The notes under the pieces: generated by a model | Databases searched by the model: none | What the model was told of the DNA's origin: nothing | What the model saw: only the letters and a program-made list of their open reading frames with translations | In this document: in pieces, positions 1 through 7,952 of the stretch | Layout: every line of letters starts with the position of its first letter | Position numbering within the stretch: position 1 is the stretch's first letter | Program-made: the position numbers and the translations under genes | Virus record (IMG/VR): IMGVR_UViG_3300031507_000002 | Span: 1-58,819 of that record | Length of the DNA: 58,819 nt | Direction: 5' to 3' (one strand) | Source: a virus

Positions 1-14
1 CCGCCGCTGGCACC
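1..14. repeat. Terminal direct repeat, left copy (cos or circular-assembly overlap)
   Basis: The first 14 bases (CCGCCGCTGGCACC) are identical to the last 14 bases of the window. When the ends are joined, the 14-mer is flanked by GTGCG on one side and CGCAC on the other, a short dyad. The join lies about 45 bases upstream of the terminase small-subunit start, where lambda-like phages keep cos. It is either a filled-in cohesive end or the overlap of a circular assembly. Confidence 0.75.
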
Positions 15-81
15 CGCACACCCCCGGCCTTGGAAGTACCTTGGAAAAATCCATAGGCCGCAATGCCGCACGCTCCGCCCA

Positions 82-684
82 TCAGCCCAGCCCCGACAGC
101 GTCGCGCCCACATCAACACCCGTGCGTGTGATCAACACGCCACGCAGTGCGGCAGCGAACTCAATGGGCCAGCGTTGAAGCGCCGTCTGTTCCATCGCGC
201 TAGTGACAGGCTTCGTGACGAAGTACTGCGGCACGCTCGGTCCATACACCTTCTTGATGCGGCCTTTCTGTCTACCGGGCGGATCATCCTCAGTGCGCAC
301 GAACACGTGCCCACCTTTGCGATTAAGAATGAAGCCCTTGCGTCCTTGACGCTGGTACGTCCTTCTCGCTCCCTTTCGTGCCACACGAAATGAGACACCC
401 TTCCTCGAAAGGCGGCGTGCATCATAGTCACGCAGGGGAATGGGCTTTCCGCTCGCAATGATCCATAGCGTCATGCCATTGCCGATCCGCCGCACCTTGA
501 GTGCACCCTTGGCGATGGCCGCCTTGATGGCTAACCGCGCTCGAATCGTGGTGGCAGCGGCATTGCGCGCCGAATTGCCGACACGCTTGAGCGCAATGCC
601 GGCCGCCGCAGGGACGTACTTCTTCTGCACATCCGACGAGTATTTTTTGACCTGCGTCAGATCCAGTTCGACGCTGTATCGCAC
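82..684 (-). CDS. Minor tail protein Z-like (tail completion)
   Basis: This 200-residue basic protein resembles lambda gpZ (prophage minor tail protein Z family). The N-terminal helix contains VPAAAGIALKRVGNSARN, like the family's PGAAAMAINRV segment. A long Arg/Lys-rich middle follows, and the end has the VTKPVTSAMEQ type of helix. gpZ acts at the head-proximal end of the tail so that it can join the head. It is the last gene of the left late block: beyond it transcription crosses the end join into terminase. In lambda Z lies after the head genes, so the position here is shuffled. Identification is by sequence pattern only. Confidence 0.7.
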   Translation of the reverse strand: MRYSVELDLTQVKKYSSDVQKKYVPAAAGIALKRVGNSARNAAATTIRARLAIKAAIAKGALKVRRIGNGMTLWIIASGKPIPLRDYDARRLSRKGVSFRVARKGARRTYQRQGRKGFILNRKGGHVFVRTEDDPPGRQKGRIKKVYGPSVPQYFVTKPVTSAMEQTALQRWPIEFAAALRGVLITRTGVDVGATLSGLG

Positions 685-1191
685 CTACGCACAAACCATC
701 ACCGGCACGCGCACCGGCAGGATTGCAACCTTCACCATCAGCAGCCCGTCCGATCCGATCGCTGCCACGGTGACCGAGTAGTCCCTGCCATCTGTGCCGC
801 CGGCAATCTTGGCGATGGCCTTCTGATCAGACACGGTCTCGCTCGACACTGTGACGCCGCTATCCGCTATCCAGGTTGGCGTTCCTACGATCGTGCGCAC
901 CAGGCTTGCGCTTGAGATGGCGCGCGGCGTCCACGTGACAGAGCCATCGGTCAGCGTGCCGGCTGTCGGGAATACAGGATTGCGCCCACCGGTTCGACCG
1001 CCGGTCGTCGCTTCGAATTCGTAACCTGACGCTTGCCCGGGCCTGAAGACGCGGATCCGTGTGCCAGTTGCGAAGTCCTGCCACTTATCCCACGGCCGCG
1101 AGCATTCCTCCTCGAAGTCGATCGCATAGTCGAGTGTTGCATCAGGGTGTTTAGCGGGCCACGCCTCGGCCGCTTCGATGTCACACGTCAC
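685..1191 (-). CDS. Fibre/tail adaptor-like structural protein
   Basis: This 168-residue protein begins with an Asp-rich segment containing WPAKHPDATLDYAIDF. It continues as beta-rich sequence with GTLTDGSVTWTPRAIS, a pattern common in small phage fibre-tail adaptor proteins. The C-terminal half looks like an immunoglobulin-like strand set (SSETVSDQKAIAKIAGG). It has no signal peptide or membrane segment. Its start overlaps the stop of the upstream repeat protein, and gpZ follows immediately, so it is probably co-translated virion material. The function is inferred from context; the family is only tentatively recognised. Confidence 0.55.
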   Translation of the reverse strand: MTCDIEAAEAWPAKHPDATLDYAIDFEEECSRPWDKWQDFATGTRIRVFRPGQASGYEFEATTGGRTGGRNPVFPTAGTLTDGSVTWTPRAISSASLVRTIVGTPTWIADSGVTVSSETVSDQKAIAKIAGGTDGRDYSVTVAAIGSDGLLMVKVAILPVRVPVMVCA

Positions 1192-2303
1192 GGTCGACCT
1201 CGTCTCACACGGATCGTTCTTGAAGGCGGCGGCTCATCAATCTGCACCGATACCTCAACAACCTGGATCGCCCAATGTGGCTGTTCTGGAATCGGGTAGT
1301 TGTTCCGATCCTCCCACCATCCCATCACTGTCTCGAAGTTCCTCATCGACACCGGCGGTGGTGCATCCGGCACAACGACCTGCTCGATGAGCGGCGCGAA
1401 CTTACTACCTTGTCGCAGCCGTAAGTCAGGCGCGCGCCACTGCTCGATGATGAGCGCGAGGTTGACGTCCGTCGGCGCGGGCGCTGCGTCGGGGGCAGGC
1501 GCAATCTGTGCGGGGCTATGTGGTAGCGGCCACCATGCGCGCGGCTCCCACTGCTGTAGCAACACATTGAGCCGTGCCGTCGACATGACAGGCGGGCTGT
1601 CCGGCGCAACTGGCGCTGGCAGCAGCGCGGCGATCGGCTTACTGACCTGCGGCCTGTAAGGCAGCGGCTGATTCAGCCCGATGATCATATTCAGAAGCGC
1701 ATACGTTCTGATCGGCGGCGCATCGGACACGGCCGCAGGTGACAACAATGGCGCCAGGCCTTTCGGCAAGGGCGGCAAGTACTCCTGCGGCTCCCACTGG
1801 CCGAGAATCGAATCAATCGTCACCCGCCCTTTGAGCGGTGGCGCATCAGGCGTCGCTGGCGCCTCGGCGAACGGTGCAACGCTAGTGAGTGAAATGACCG
1901 TCCACGGATCCGACTGCTGATGCGCAGCATGGATGACCTTGAACTGATCGCGATTGAACGGCGGGTTCGCCGTGGTGACCATCGCAATCAGCGGTGCGAT
2001 ATCGGCCCTGGATTGCTGAGGCGCGTATTGCGGCTGCCACTGCGCCAGGATGACGTTTAGATTTGTCGTTAACAGGCGAGGCGGCGCATCAGGTACTGCA
2101 GCCAGTGGAACCAGCGGCGCAATGCGTACCTGATTCGGAAGTGCCGGCGCGGCTTGTGACCAACTCGCAAGAATGATCCCGAACGTTGCGAGCGCACGCG
2201 TGGGCTGGCTGGGCGGTCCGCTCTGGGCAATACCCAGTTTCGGCGCATACGGCTGCCGCCCACCAATGAAGGTAGGCGGCAGCGGATAGAAATGGCCAGC
2301 CAT
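1188..2303 (-). CDS. Proline-rich protein with about eight 41-residue repeats
   Basis: This 371-residue protein is built from an imperfect repeat of about 40-42 residues. Each unit carries a Trp-containing helix-like piece (for example NVILAQWQPQ), a Pro-rich link, an IAPLI-type hydrophobic strand and a PDAPP turn. Trp or its equivalent recurs near residues 48, 89, 170, 252, 289 and 330, and DAPP-like turns near 72, 153, 194, 234, 272 and 312. There is no signal peptide. It lies among late tail-type genes and overlaps the adaptor-like gene by four bases. I do not recognise the family. A virion fibre, spacer or decoration role is inferred from repeats and neighbours. Confidence 0.6.
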   Translation of the reverse strand: MAGHFYPLPPTFIGGRQPYAPKLGIAQSGPPSQPTRALATFGIILASWSQAAPALPNQVRIAPLVPLAAVPDAPPRLLTTNLNVILAQWQPQYAPQQSRADIAPLIAMVTTANPPFNRDQFKVIHAAHQQSDPWTVISLTSVAPFAEAPATPDAPPLKGRVTIDSILGQWEPQEYLPPLPKGLAPLLSPAAVSDAPPIRTYALLNMIIGLNQPLPYRPQVSKPIAALLPAPVAPDSPPVMSTARLNVLLQQWEPRAWWPLPHSPAQIAPAPDAAPAPTDVNLALIIEQWRAPDLRLRQGSKFAPLIEQVVVPDAPPPVSMRNFETVMGWWEDRNNYPIPEQPHWAIQVVEVSVQIDEPPPSRTIRVRRGRP

Positions 2304-2319
2304 CGAACTTAGTTACCGA

Positions 2320-2805
2320 TTAACCAAGCTCTTCATAATTGCAGCCGAACTGCCAGTTCGTGAGAGAACCAGGTGCGACCGGCAGGTGATAGCCGAATCC
2401 GGACGATGCGCCAGCGCCGAGTCGGATGACCTCACGAGGCGTCGGCACCCACAGATGACCATTCAGGTTGTTGAACGTGTCAGGGATGATGTTCGATTTC
2501 GCGCCAGCGCCTTCCGCACTCGCGTTGATGCCGCAGGTACCCGCCGCGCCGGCTGTGCCGCCTGTAATGGCGGAAGTGGGATCGCTCAACACCAGCTTGC
2601 TCGGCGTCGCACTGGTTAGCGTGGGGAACGCGGTGACCTGCGTATTCGTTTGCACGCGCTGCTGTGCGGATGTCGCCGTGCCACTCTGGCCGGCCCAGCA
2701 CCGCAGAATCTCAATGCCCATGGTCGCGCTCGGATTGATGAAGACCATCGTGACCGCCGCGTTCGCGAGGGTCAGACCAGCCCCGCCTACAGAATATGCT
2801 CGCAT
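2320..2805 (-). CDS. Late structural protein, unknown
   Basis: A 161-residue Ala/Gly/Thr-rich protein with few charges, typical of small beta-structured virion proteins. It has short hydrophobic strands (AAVTMVFIN) and a C-terminal segment with GYHLPVAPGSLTNWQF. The start is set by a GAGG-type Shine-Dalgarno directly after a hairpin and U-tract. That arrangement recurs before the capsid, tail-tube and secreted-protein genes and suggests high or separately controlled expression. I do not recognise a named family; a role in tail or fibre structure is inferred from its neighbours. Confidence 0.55.
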   Translation of the reverse strand: MRAYSVGGAGLTLANAAVTMVFINPSATMGIEILRCWAGQSGTATSAQQRVQTNTQVTAFPTLTSATPSKLVLSDPTSAITGGTAGAAGTCGINASAEGAGAKSNIIPDTFNNLNGHLWVPTPREVIRLGAGASSGFGYHLPVAPGSLTNWQFGCNYEELG

Positions 2806-2826
2806 GATCGTGACTCCTCAGAAATG

Positions 2827-2849
2827 AAAAAACCCGCTCAGAGGCGGGT
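2827..2849 (-). terminator. Hairpin plus U-tract before the 2805 start
   Basis: Read leftward, a 6-bp stem (2832-2837 paired with 2844-2849, loop of six) is followed by a run of six T. The Shine-Dalgarno and start of the next gene come directly after. It looks like a Rho-independent terminator placed in a leader. An antiterminating Q protein could read through it, or it may act as a 5' stabilising hairpin. Confidence 0.6.
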
Positions 2850-2879
2850 CGTGGTTCGAACAAATTGAGAACGAAGCGG

Positions 2880-3170
2880 CTAGAAGAACGAACGCCCCGT
2901 CCACTGTTTCCAGCCGGTCGTCGTGAAGATGCGAATCTTTCCACCGCGTCGCTCTATGCGGCTGGCAATCTCGCCGGTGGGCTGCGCATTTCGAAGAACT
3001 GGGAACGAGTACTCGCCGCGCGGCGTGTTGAAGCGCTCCATCTGCATGCCGAGCGTCCACACCGCGCCCGTCTCATCGACGATCAGTAGTGCCGGCGGGC
3101 TCGAAACGTACTCTTCAGTTATGTGCGTCTGCTCACGCGGCGGCAGCATGTAGGAAAGATTTTGTTTCAC
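2880..3170 (-). CDS. Small late structural protein
   Basis: The likely start is a GTG whose bases overlap the stop of the upstream gene (GTGA), giving 96 residues. A longer reading exists but its first part overlaps the upstream gene and has the look of non-coding sequence. The product contains SSPPALLIVDETGAVWTLGMQMERF and ends IFTTTGWKQWTGRSFF, a WD-like or beta-propeller-like flavour. It contains no membrane segment. Translational coupling to the 3865-3167 gene puts it in the same structural set. The family is not recognised. Confidence 0.5.
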   Translation of the reverse strand: MKQNLSYMLPPREQTHITEEYVSSPPALLIVDETGAVWTLGMQMERFNTPRGEYSFPVLRNAQPTGEIASRIERRGGKIRIFTTTGWKQWTGRSFF

Positions 3171-3865
3171 ATCGACACCATGACGCCTTGAGCGCCCTTC
3201 TGTTGCCACGGTTGCCCAAGCAATGCGCCACTTCCGAGGTACTGAAACGAAATTGATGACAGCGGCGTGTTGCCATTCGAGCACTGCAGCGCAATCAGCG
3301 GCCCGCCGTTGCCGTTGCTCGTATCGGTCGTTGCGAATGTGAATCCAACGCCAGAACCATCCGCTGCAGCAGCCCATGCGGCGCCAGTTGCGTAGAGAGT
3401 CCCATTGATGTCGTAGACCTGATCGGATGTCAGCGCAGTAAGGCCAGCGCGACTGATCAGCGCGCCGTTCGCATCACTGAGCACCCAACTCAACGTGCCG
3501 CCAGTTCCGTTTCCTTGGTCGCAAAACGCGGCCCAGAATCGATACAGGCCAGCAGCGACTCCGAGTTGCACGTTCAGGACGCTCGAACCGCTGTTGTAGC
3601 CCTGTCGGCCTGCCAAGCGATGGTCACTGACGGACGGGACGTTCGCGTTTCGATCACGCGCGCCATCCAGCCCGCTGTTGTCCCAACCGATCGCGAATGC
3701 GTCGCCGTCGAGCGTGAGCGGAGAATTCGAGTGTGCGCCGGCGGTGTAGATTGGATTGTCGCCACTCGCGGCAGGATCGTCCTCTAAGCAAATCTCGCCC
3801 GCGTTCGGCGTAGCGAAGGATGCTGTCTGCAGCAGGATGACGGTTTTCTTTGTGGTCCACGCCAT
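3167..3865 (-). CDS. Late structural protein (beta-sandwich-like)
   Basis: A 232-residue protein rich in Gly, Ala, Ser, Thr and Asn. It begins MAWTTKKTVILLQ and carries alternating strand-like segments (LYRFWAAFCDQ, SVLNVQLGVAAG). It follows the tailspike-like gene with a one-base stop/start overlap, so the two are translated together. Such pairs often consist of a host-binding spike and an accessory or trunk protein. I see no catalytic motif or known domain; a virion location is inferred from position. Confidence 0.5.
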   Translation of the reverse strand: MAWTTKKTVILLQTASFATPNAGEICLEDDPAASGDNPIYTAGAHSNSPLTLDGDAFAIGWDNSGLDGARDRNANVPSVSDHRLAGRQGYNSGSSVLNVQLGVAAGLYRFWAAFCDQGNGTGGTLSWVLSDANGALISRAGLTALTSDQVYDINGTLYATGAAWAAAADGSGVGFTFATTDTSNGNGGPLIALQCSNGNTPLSSISFQYLGSGALLGQPWQQKGAQGVMVSM

Positions 3866-5280
3866 TACCAGTCCGTCCCTGGCAACTCTGTCTGCCCCAG
3901 CGATTCAAAGACGCCCATGTTGCACACCTCGCCAGCATCGATGCCGCCAACGCGTCCTTCCTGATACCCGCGCGAGCTTGGATTGAGCTTGTACGCCTCG
4001 ACCCCAGAGCCACCGGCGAAGGTGGCATCGGCGTTTATCGAGTTCGTCTCTCTAGCGGTCGCGCCGTTGCTTGCCATGAGGGCGAGCCATTGCGCCCATG
4101 TGCGCAGCGTTCCGTTCGGCGACGTGAACTGCGACGCGGATCCGTAGAGGTTGCGATCAAGGATGCTGAACGCAGCGGCCGAGCCGTTCATGTCGCGGTA
4201 GCTGTCGGTGCCGAGCACCGAGCCGGTCGTGCGCATGCAGAGATTGTTGTAACTCTTCACAACGGCGCCGGTCGTCGCGCGGTAGAGCACGCCACCACGA
4301 ATGTCGACGTCGAAGATGTACGTGTTGTTGTACTGCTCGCCGTAGGCGACTTCGACGTTGTTGCTTTCGCCGTTGTAGATCATCCCAACGATGCCGCGGA
4401 CAAGGTTGTGATGAAACTTGTACGCGAAGGTGTTGTTGGTGGCGAAGCGGAACGCCTCGTAGGCGGTTCCGTGCAGATTGTTGAGGAAAATGTCGCAATC
4501 GTCAGCGTCGTCCTTCGCGTAGATGAGCGTCGCGGCATCCGATACGTCGTTGTGCTGAACGACGGCGTTTGGCGCGTTGTACAGCTCGATCGCCGATTCA
4601 TTCGGGGTGCGCGTGCCGCCGCTTACCGCGCCGGTGCCATTTCTGATCGCGTAGACCTTGTTGTTGAGGATCGCCGCGCGATCGGATCCGGTGTCGGTGC
4701 GAACGCCGCTGACGTTGTCGCCGTTGCCATGACTTTCCGCGAAGAGCACGGAGTTGATGTCGTAGATCTCGTTGCTTTGGACGATTGCGTCCGAAGCAAG
4801 GATCTGCACGCCCTTCAATCCGCCGTCGCGCACCTTGAACCCATCGAAGGTTACATAGGGTGCGGCGACTTCAACCACGACCTCGGCCGCGCTATTGGCC
4901 CCCTGCCCGCCACCGGTACCCAGGATTACTGCACCGCGCGGCGTCACCGACTGGATGACGGTGCGCGCGACTCCCGTGCCAGCCGCTGCCGACGGAATCA
5001 GCAGCGCCACATCGTTCGTCAATGCGTCGATGGTGCCGTTGTAGGGCGAGTAGATGCCCGGAAGCACGCCCAGGCGCTTCGTCTTGTACTCCGCTGCCTT
5101 GGTCCAGATGGCGCTGATTGCCCACGGACTACCGAAAGAGCCGTCGTTGCTATCACTGCCTGTCGTGCTGATGTAGCGGTCAAACCCCGCTGCTGCAGTT
5201 GCGATTGCTGCGGATGATCGGCGGAAGACGATGATCACGCACTTCAGCCAGCACGCATGTGCGCCACTTGCCGGCTGCAA
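3865..5280 (-). CDS. Tailspike-like right-handed parallel beta-helix protein
   Basis: A protein of up to 471 residues. From about residue 35 it has the pattern of pectate-lyase-like beta-helix proteins: RYISTTGSDSNDGSFGSPWA (the DG...G.PW entry), then repeated rungs with IV.N.I.D turns such as IVQSNEIYDINSV, ILNNKVYAIRNG, VVQHNDVSD and FLNNLHG. Such proteins bind or cleave surface polysaccharide at the tail tip. I cannot assign catalytic residues, so depolymerase activity is inferred. The start may be the ATG at 5280 or a GTG at 5238 next to the upstream stop. Confidence 0.7.
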   Translation of the reverse strand: MQPASGAHACWLKCVIIVFRRSSAAIATAAAGFDRYISTTGSDSNDGSFGSPWAISAIWTKAAEYKTKRLGVLPGIYSPYNGTIDALTNDVALLIPSAAAGTGVARTVIQSVTPRGAVILGTGGGQGANSAAEVVVEVAAPYVTFDGFKVRDGGLKGVQILASDAIVQSNEIYDINSVLFAESHGNGDNVSGVRTDTGSDRAAILNNKVYAIRNGTGAVSGGTRTPNESAIELYNAPNAVVQHNDVSDAATLIYAKDDADDCDIFLNNLHGTAYEAFRFATNNTFAYKFHHNLVRGIVGMIYNGESNNVEVAYGEQYNNTYIFDVDIRGGVLYRATTGAVVKSYNNLCMRTTGSVLGTDSYRDMNGSAAAFSILDRNLYGSASQFTSPNGTLRTWAQWLALMASNGATARETNSINADATFAGGSGVEAYKLNPSSRGYQEGRVGGIDAGEVCNMGVFESLGQTELPGTDW

Positions 5281-5453
5281 CGGATGCGGTCCAGGGTCGC
5301 GTTTAGCTGCTGCTCGCGTTCCTTTGCGGCTTTGCGCGCTGTCACGGGCCGCTTCACTCGCGTCTGAGGCGAATGCACTGCAGGGTGCACGAACGGATGT
5401 CGAATCGCCTCCCAGATCGCACGCCGGGCGAGCTCGGCAACCTCATCGGTCAT
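5244..5453 (-). CDS. Small basic helical protein, unknown
   Basis: A 69-residue protein (MTDEVAELARRAIWEAIRHPFV...) with an amphipathic N-terminal helix and an Arg/Lys-rich C-terminal half. Its ATG overlaps the stop of the secreted Ig/FN3 protein and its end overlaps the tailspike-like gene, consistent with coupled translation. The family is not recognised. It could be a small assembly factor for the spike, but nothing in the sequence proves this. Confidence 0.45.
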   Translation of the reverse strand: MTDEVAELARRAIWEAIRHPFVHPAVHSPQTRVKRPVTARKAAKEREQQLNATLDRIRCSRQVAHMRAG

Positions 5454-6718
5454 GGGATCGTCTTGCTCACGATGTTTGAATTCGCGCTCTCGATCCCGCT
5501 GGTCGTGTATGCGCGGACGGCGAAGTAGTACGTCGCAGGGGCGAGGCTCTCAACCAGGTACGTCGTCACTCCTGGATTGCTCACTTGCACCGACTGGGTC
5601 AGCGCAGAAGACGAAGTGCCGTAGTAGATGAGGTAGCCGGCGAGGTTCGTCAGCGCGGTGCTGTCCACGTTCTGAGTCGGCGCGGTCCAAGACAGCGTCG
5701 CAGCACCCATCGACACCTGATTTACCGCGACCGAGAAGCTCGGCAGCGACGTCTTCGCCTTCCCATCGCTCACCGCGATCACGATGTTCGAATATGCTCC
5801 GACATTCGCCGCCGTCGGCACGCCCGCCAGTTGCCCGGTGGACGTGGAGAATGTCGCCCACGATGGCTTGTTCGCAACCTCAAACGTAAGCGTGTCACCG
5901 TCGACGTCGCTGCCGGTAGGGCGAAACGAGTAGCTGCTGCCTGCCTGGACCGATGATGCGGGGGTGCCGGAGATTGTCGGTGCACGATTCGGCACGCCCG
6001 CCCAGGTGATCGCCGACGGCGCGAGCCATTCCCCGACCTCGCCTGTCTTGGCCCAAACCTTTTCGGTTGTGACCTTGGATGCGAGCTTCCATACCAGCGG
6101 CGGCGTGCCGCTGTTCGTCGCAACGATCAGCGCCTTGCTCGGATCCTTGTAAGCGGCGCCAGCACAGTTCGGCCAGTTGATGCTCGCGCTTTCGACGAGG
6201 CGGCCATCGGCGCCGGCATCGCTGCAGGCGTAGACCAGGGTCGCGGCCGGCGCAGGGACGGCGCAGATGCCAGGTGCAGGCGCCGCTGGAGTCCACTCCC
6301 CCACGCTCCAGCACGTCGGGTACGCCATCGCAACCGCGTCCATCGTCTGATGCCAAGTGCCGGTGGTGCCGGCCGGACAAGCGAGGTCGCGAGACTGCTG
6401 TGCCGGTCGCGGCGCGGTGCACGTCGGCGCGCCGACCTTGAACGACACCGCCCAGCGAATCGTGTCCGCGCAGGTGTAAACGCTGCTGCCGGAGGTCTTC
6501 GTGACTGCGTCGGCTGCGATCAGCGCCGCGGCCTGCGCTTCGCACTGCTGCAGGGTGTCTGTGGTCGCAACGATTGTGCTGCCGCGTTTGAGTTGGACGG
6601 TGCGCGTCTCTTTCGAGGTGTTCACGGCCGCATCGGCGCCGGGCAGCGAAACTAGCATGCATGCCAGCCAGGCGCCGACGGTCAGTGACCGCGTCGCGAA
6701 GGTGCGCAGTGCGTGCAT
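5450..6718 (-). CDS. Secreted protein with Ig-like (He_PIG) and fibronectin type III domains
   Basis: This 422-residue protein starts with a classical signal peptide: basic MHALRTFATR, a hydrophobic core, then an ADAAV-type cleavage site near residue 30. The Cys-rich middle is followed by a cadherin/He_PIG-like domain around 250-330 (NRAPTISGTP, DVDGDTLTFEV, GQLAGVPT) and a fibronectin type III domain around 335-420 (LSWTAPTQN, LAGYLIYYGTS, YYFAVRAYT). Export to the periplasm or surface is unusual for a late phage gene. It is the first late gene after the Q-like gene and is preceded by a hairpin/U-tract leader. Adhesion or surface modification is inferred. Confidence 0.65.
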   Translation of the reverse strand: MHALRTFATRSLTVGAWLACMLVSLPGADAAVNTSKETRTVQLKRGSTIVATTDTLQQCEAQAAALIAADAVTKTSGSSVYTCADTIRWAVSFKVGAPTCTAPRPAQQSRDLACPAGTTGTWHQTMDAVAMAYPTCWSVGEWTPAAPAPGICAVPAPAATLVYACSDAGADGRLVESASINWPNCAGAAYKDPSKALIVATNSGTPPLVWKLASKVTTEKVWAKTGEVGEWLAPSAITWAGVPNRAPTISGTPASSVQAGSSYSFRPTGSDVDGDTLTFEVANKPSWATFSTSTGQLAGVPTAANVGAYSNIVIAVSDGKAKTSLPSFSVAVNQVSMGAATLSWTAPTQNVDSTALTNLAGYLIYYGTSSSALTQSVQVSNPGVTTYLVESLAPATYYFAVRAYTTSGIESANSNIVSKTIP

Positions 6719-6733
6719 GGGGTCTCCAGGAAT

Positions 6734-6756
6734 AAAAATGCCCGCTCAAGGCGGGC
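6734..6756 (-). terminator. Hairpin plus U-tract in the leader of the secreted protein
   Basis: Read leftward, GCCCGC and GCGGGC (6740-6745 and 6751-6756) form a perfect 6-bp stem with a 5-base loop, followed by ATTTTTATT. It lies directly before the Shine-Dalgarno of the gene starting at 6718 and belongs to the same family of leader hairpins as those near 2840, 50500 and 54155. Confidence 0.6.
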
Positions 6757-6890
6757 TGAACTCGACTGGCCTATGGCCGGGCGAAGGGGGTAGAGCGGCC
6801 GTCGCATCACGACCTTGACGTCAAGACTTTGAGCGAATGGATGGACGGTGCGAACGGCCGGGGAACGGGGAAACGTGGGTCCAGAAACGA

Positions 6891-6918
6891 AAAAGCCCCG
6901 CTTGTTGGCAGGGCTTTT
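6891..6918. terminator. Bidirectional terminator downstream of the Q-like gene
   Basis: AAAAGCCC at 6891-6898 pairs with GGGCTTTT at 6911-6918, an 8-bp stem with a 12-base loop and T runs on both strands. It lies about 50 bases after the Q-like gene. In lambda the late promoter pR' and its terminator occupy the corresponding place, so this is a good candidate for the Q-overcome terminator. I could not identify a convincing promoter next to it. Confidence 0.7.
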
Positions 6919-6969
6919 GGAAGTGAAAACGTTTGTGTCGGCAATCGAATCCGACTCTTAGTCGAGAAA

Positions 6970-7578
6970 CTACGCCATTTTCACGGGTTGTTGCAAGTCC
7001 CAGTGATTTACGGTGTCTTCGTAAACGCCCTCCAGCGCTCTGCGCAAGTGCGTCTTGGCGTCCGAATGCCACGACTGCACGGTCGCGTGCACATCCTCGT
7101 AGCGCGCCGCCCAGCCCTCCGTCCAGCTCGTTGGAGGGATACCAGCGAGCTGCGCGCGCATCCGTGGTTCGATCTTTTGCCCGCCGGTGTTGGCGCACGC
7201 CCGGCATTCAATCCCCTGGGACTCGTGCGTGATCCATCCCCGTCCGTGGCACTCCGGACAAACTTCCGGGCGTGGCATGACGAACTCGAGCACGGCAAGG
7301 CCGGCGAGCCGGCGGCAGTACGCCTGGCCATGTGCGTTCGGCCAGCCGAGTTGCTCGGAACGCCACATCGTTTTCACCCATAGCCAGCGCTCAAGCGGCC
7401 CCAAGCAGGAGATATCGCCGCTCTCGCGCACCATGCCGGCGAGGAACGGACCGCGGTCCAAGCCGCGCAGCATTCGCGCGACGTCGGCCGCGGTGAGGCT
7501 CGGGATGCCGCCGTGAACGCCGCCCATGCCGGCGCCGCGCGCGGTCAGCATCGCCCAGGCTTTTGATGGATCGCTCAT
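6970..7578 (-). CDS. Late gene antiterminator, Q-like zinc protein
   Basis: A 202-residue protein ending the early-left operon. It has a helical N-terminal half (WLWVKTMWRSEQLGWPNAHG) and a zinc-ribbon-like knuckle, with CPEC at 107-110 and CRAC at 125-128. This organisation resembles the Q antiterminators of 82/Qin type, which load on RNA polymerase at a paused late promoter and let it read through terminators. The position fits exactly: it is the last early gene, followed by a terminator (6891-6918) and then all late genes on the same strand. The start overlaps the upstream stop. Confidence 0.7.
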   Translation of the reverse strand: MSDPSKAWAMLTARGAGMGGVHGGIPSLTAADVARMLRGLDRGPFLAGMVRESGDISCLGPLERWLWVKTMWRSEQLGWPNAHGQAYCRRLAGLAVLEFVMPRPEVCPECHGRGWITHESQGIECRACANTGGQKIEPRMRAQLAGIPPTSWTEGWAARYEDVHATVQSWHSDAKTHLRRALEGVYEDTVNHWDLQQPVKMA

Positions 7579-7949
7579 TCGTCGTCCTCCAGATCACCGG
7601 GCCGTAGTTCGCGGTCGGCTTGTATGTAGCGCGCGTAGGCCGGCGTGCGCGGGATATCGCCGATGGTCGAGAGCCGCTCTTCGAAGTCACTCAGGATGCG
7701 CCAGATTTCCACGAGCAAGATCCTCCGAATCATCCAGTCCTCTTCGTGCTCGAGCGCATGCGACACGCGATGCGGGAGATTCAGCAACTCGCCCTGCAAG
7801 CGGATGATCGCCGATTCCGGATCGTTGCCGAGCGACTTGACCTCCCGCAGTGCGAGAAATGCCGCGAGCAGCCGGCGCCGCTGGTCCTTCAGGCGTCGCA
7901 CGTCGCGCTCCAATTCCGACGTCAATGGTTTTAGTTTCAGCAGTGCCAT
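7575..7949 (-). CDS. Helical phage protein, unknown
   Basis: A 124-residue charged, mostly helical protein (MALLKLKPLTSELERDVRRLKDQRRRLLAAFLALREV...) likely to form a coiled coil in its first 45 residues. Its end overlaps the Q-like gene start by four bases (ATGA). It has no membrane segment or known motif. It sits between a winged-helix/zinc protein and the antiterminator, so it is probably an early accessory protein, but no function can be stated. Confidence 0.55.
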   Translation of the reverse strand: MALLKLKPLTSELERDVRRLKDQRRRLLAAFLALREVKSLGNDPESAIIRLQGELLNLPHRVSHALEHEEDWMIRRILLVEIWRILSDFEERLSTIGDIPRTPAYARYIQADRELRPGDLEDDE

Positions 7950-7952
7950 GTT

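Noticed and set aside
3850-5217. Long rightward frame (455 codons) through the tailspike-like gene
   Set aside because: It is antisense to a clear beta-helix protein, has Val/Ala/Arg-biased shadow composition and no Shine-Dalgarno or family resemblance.
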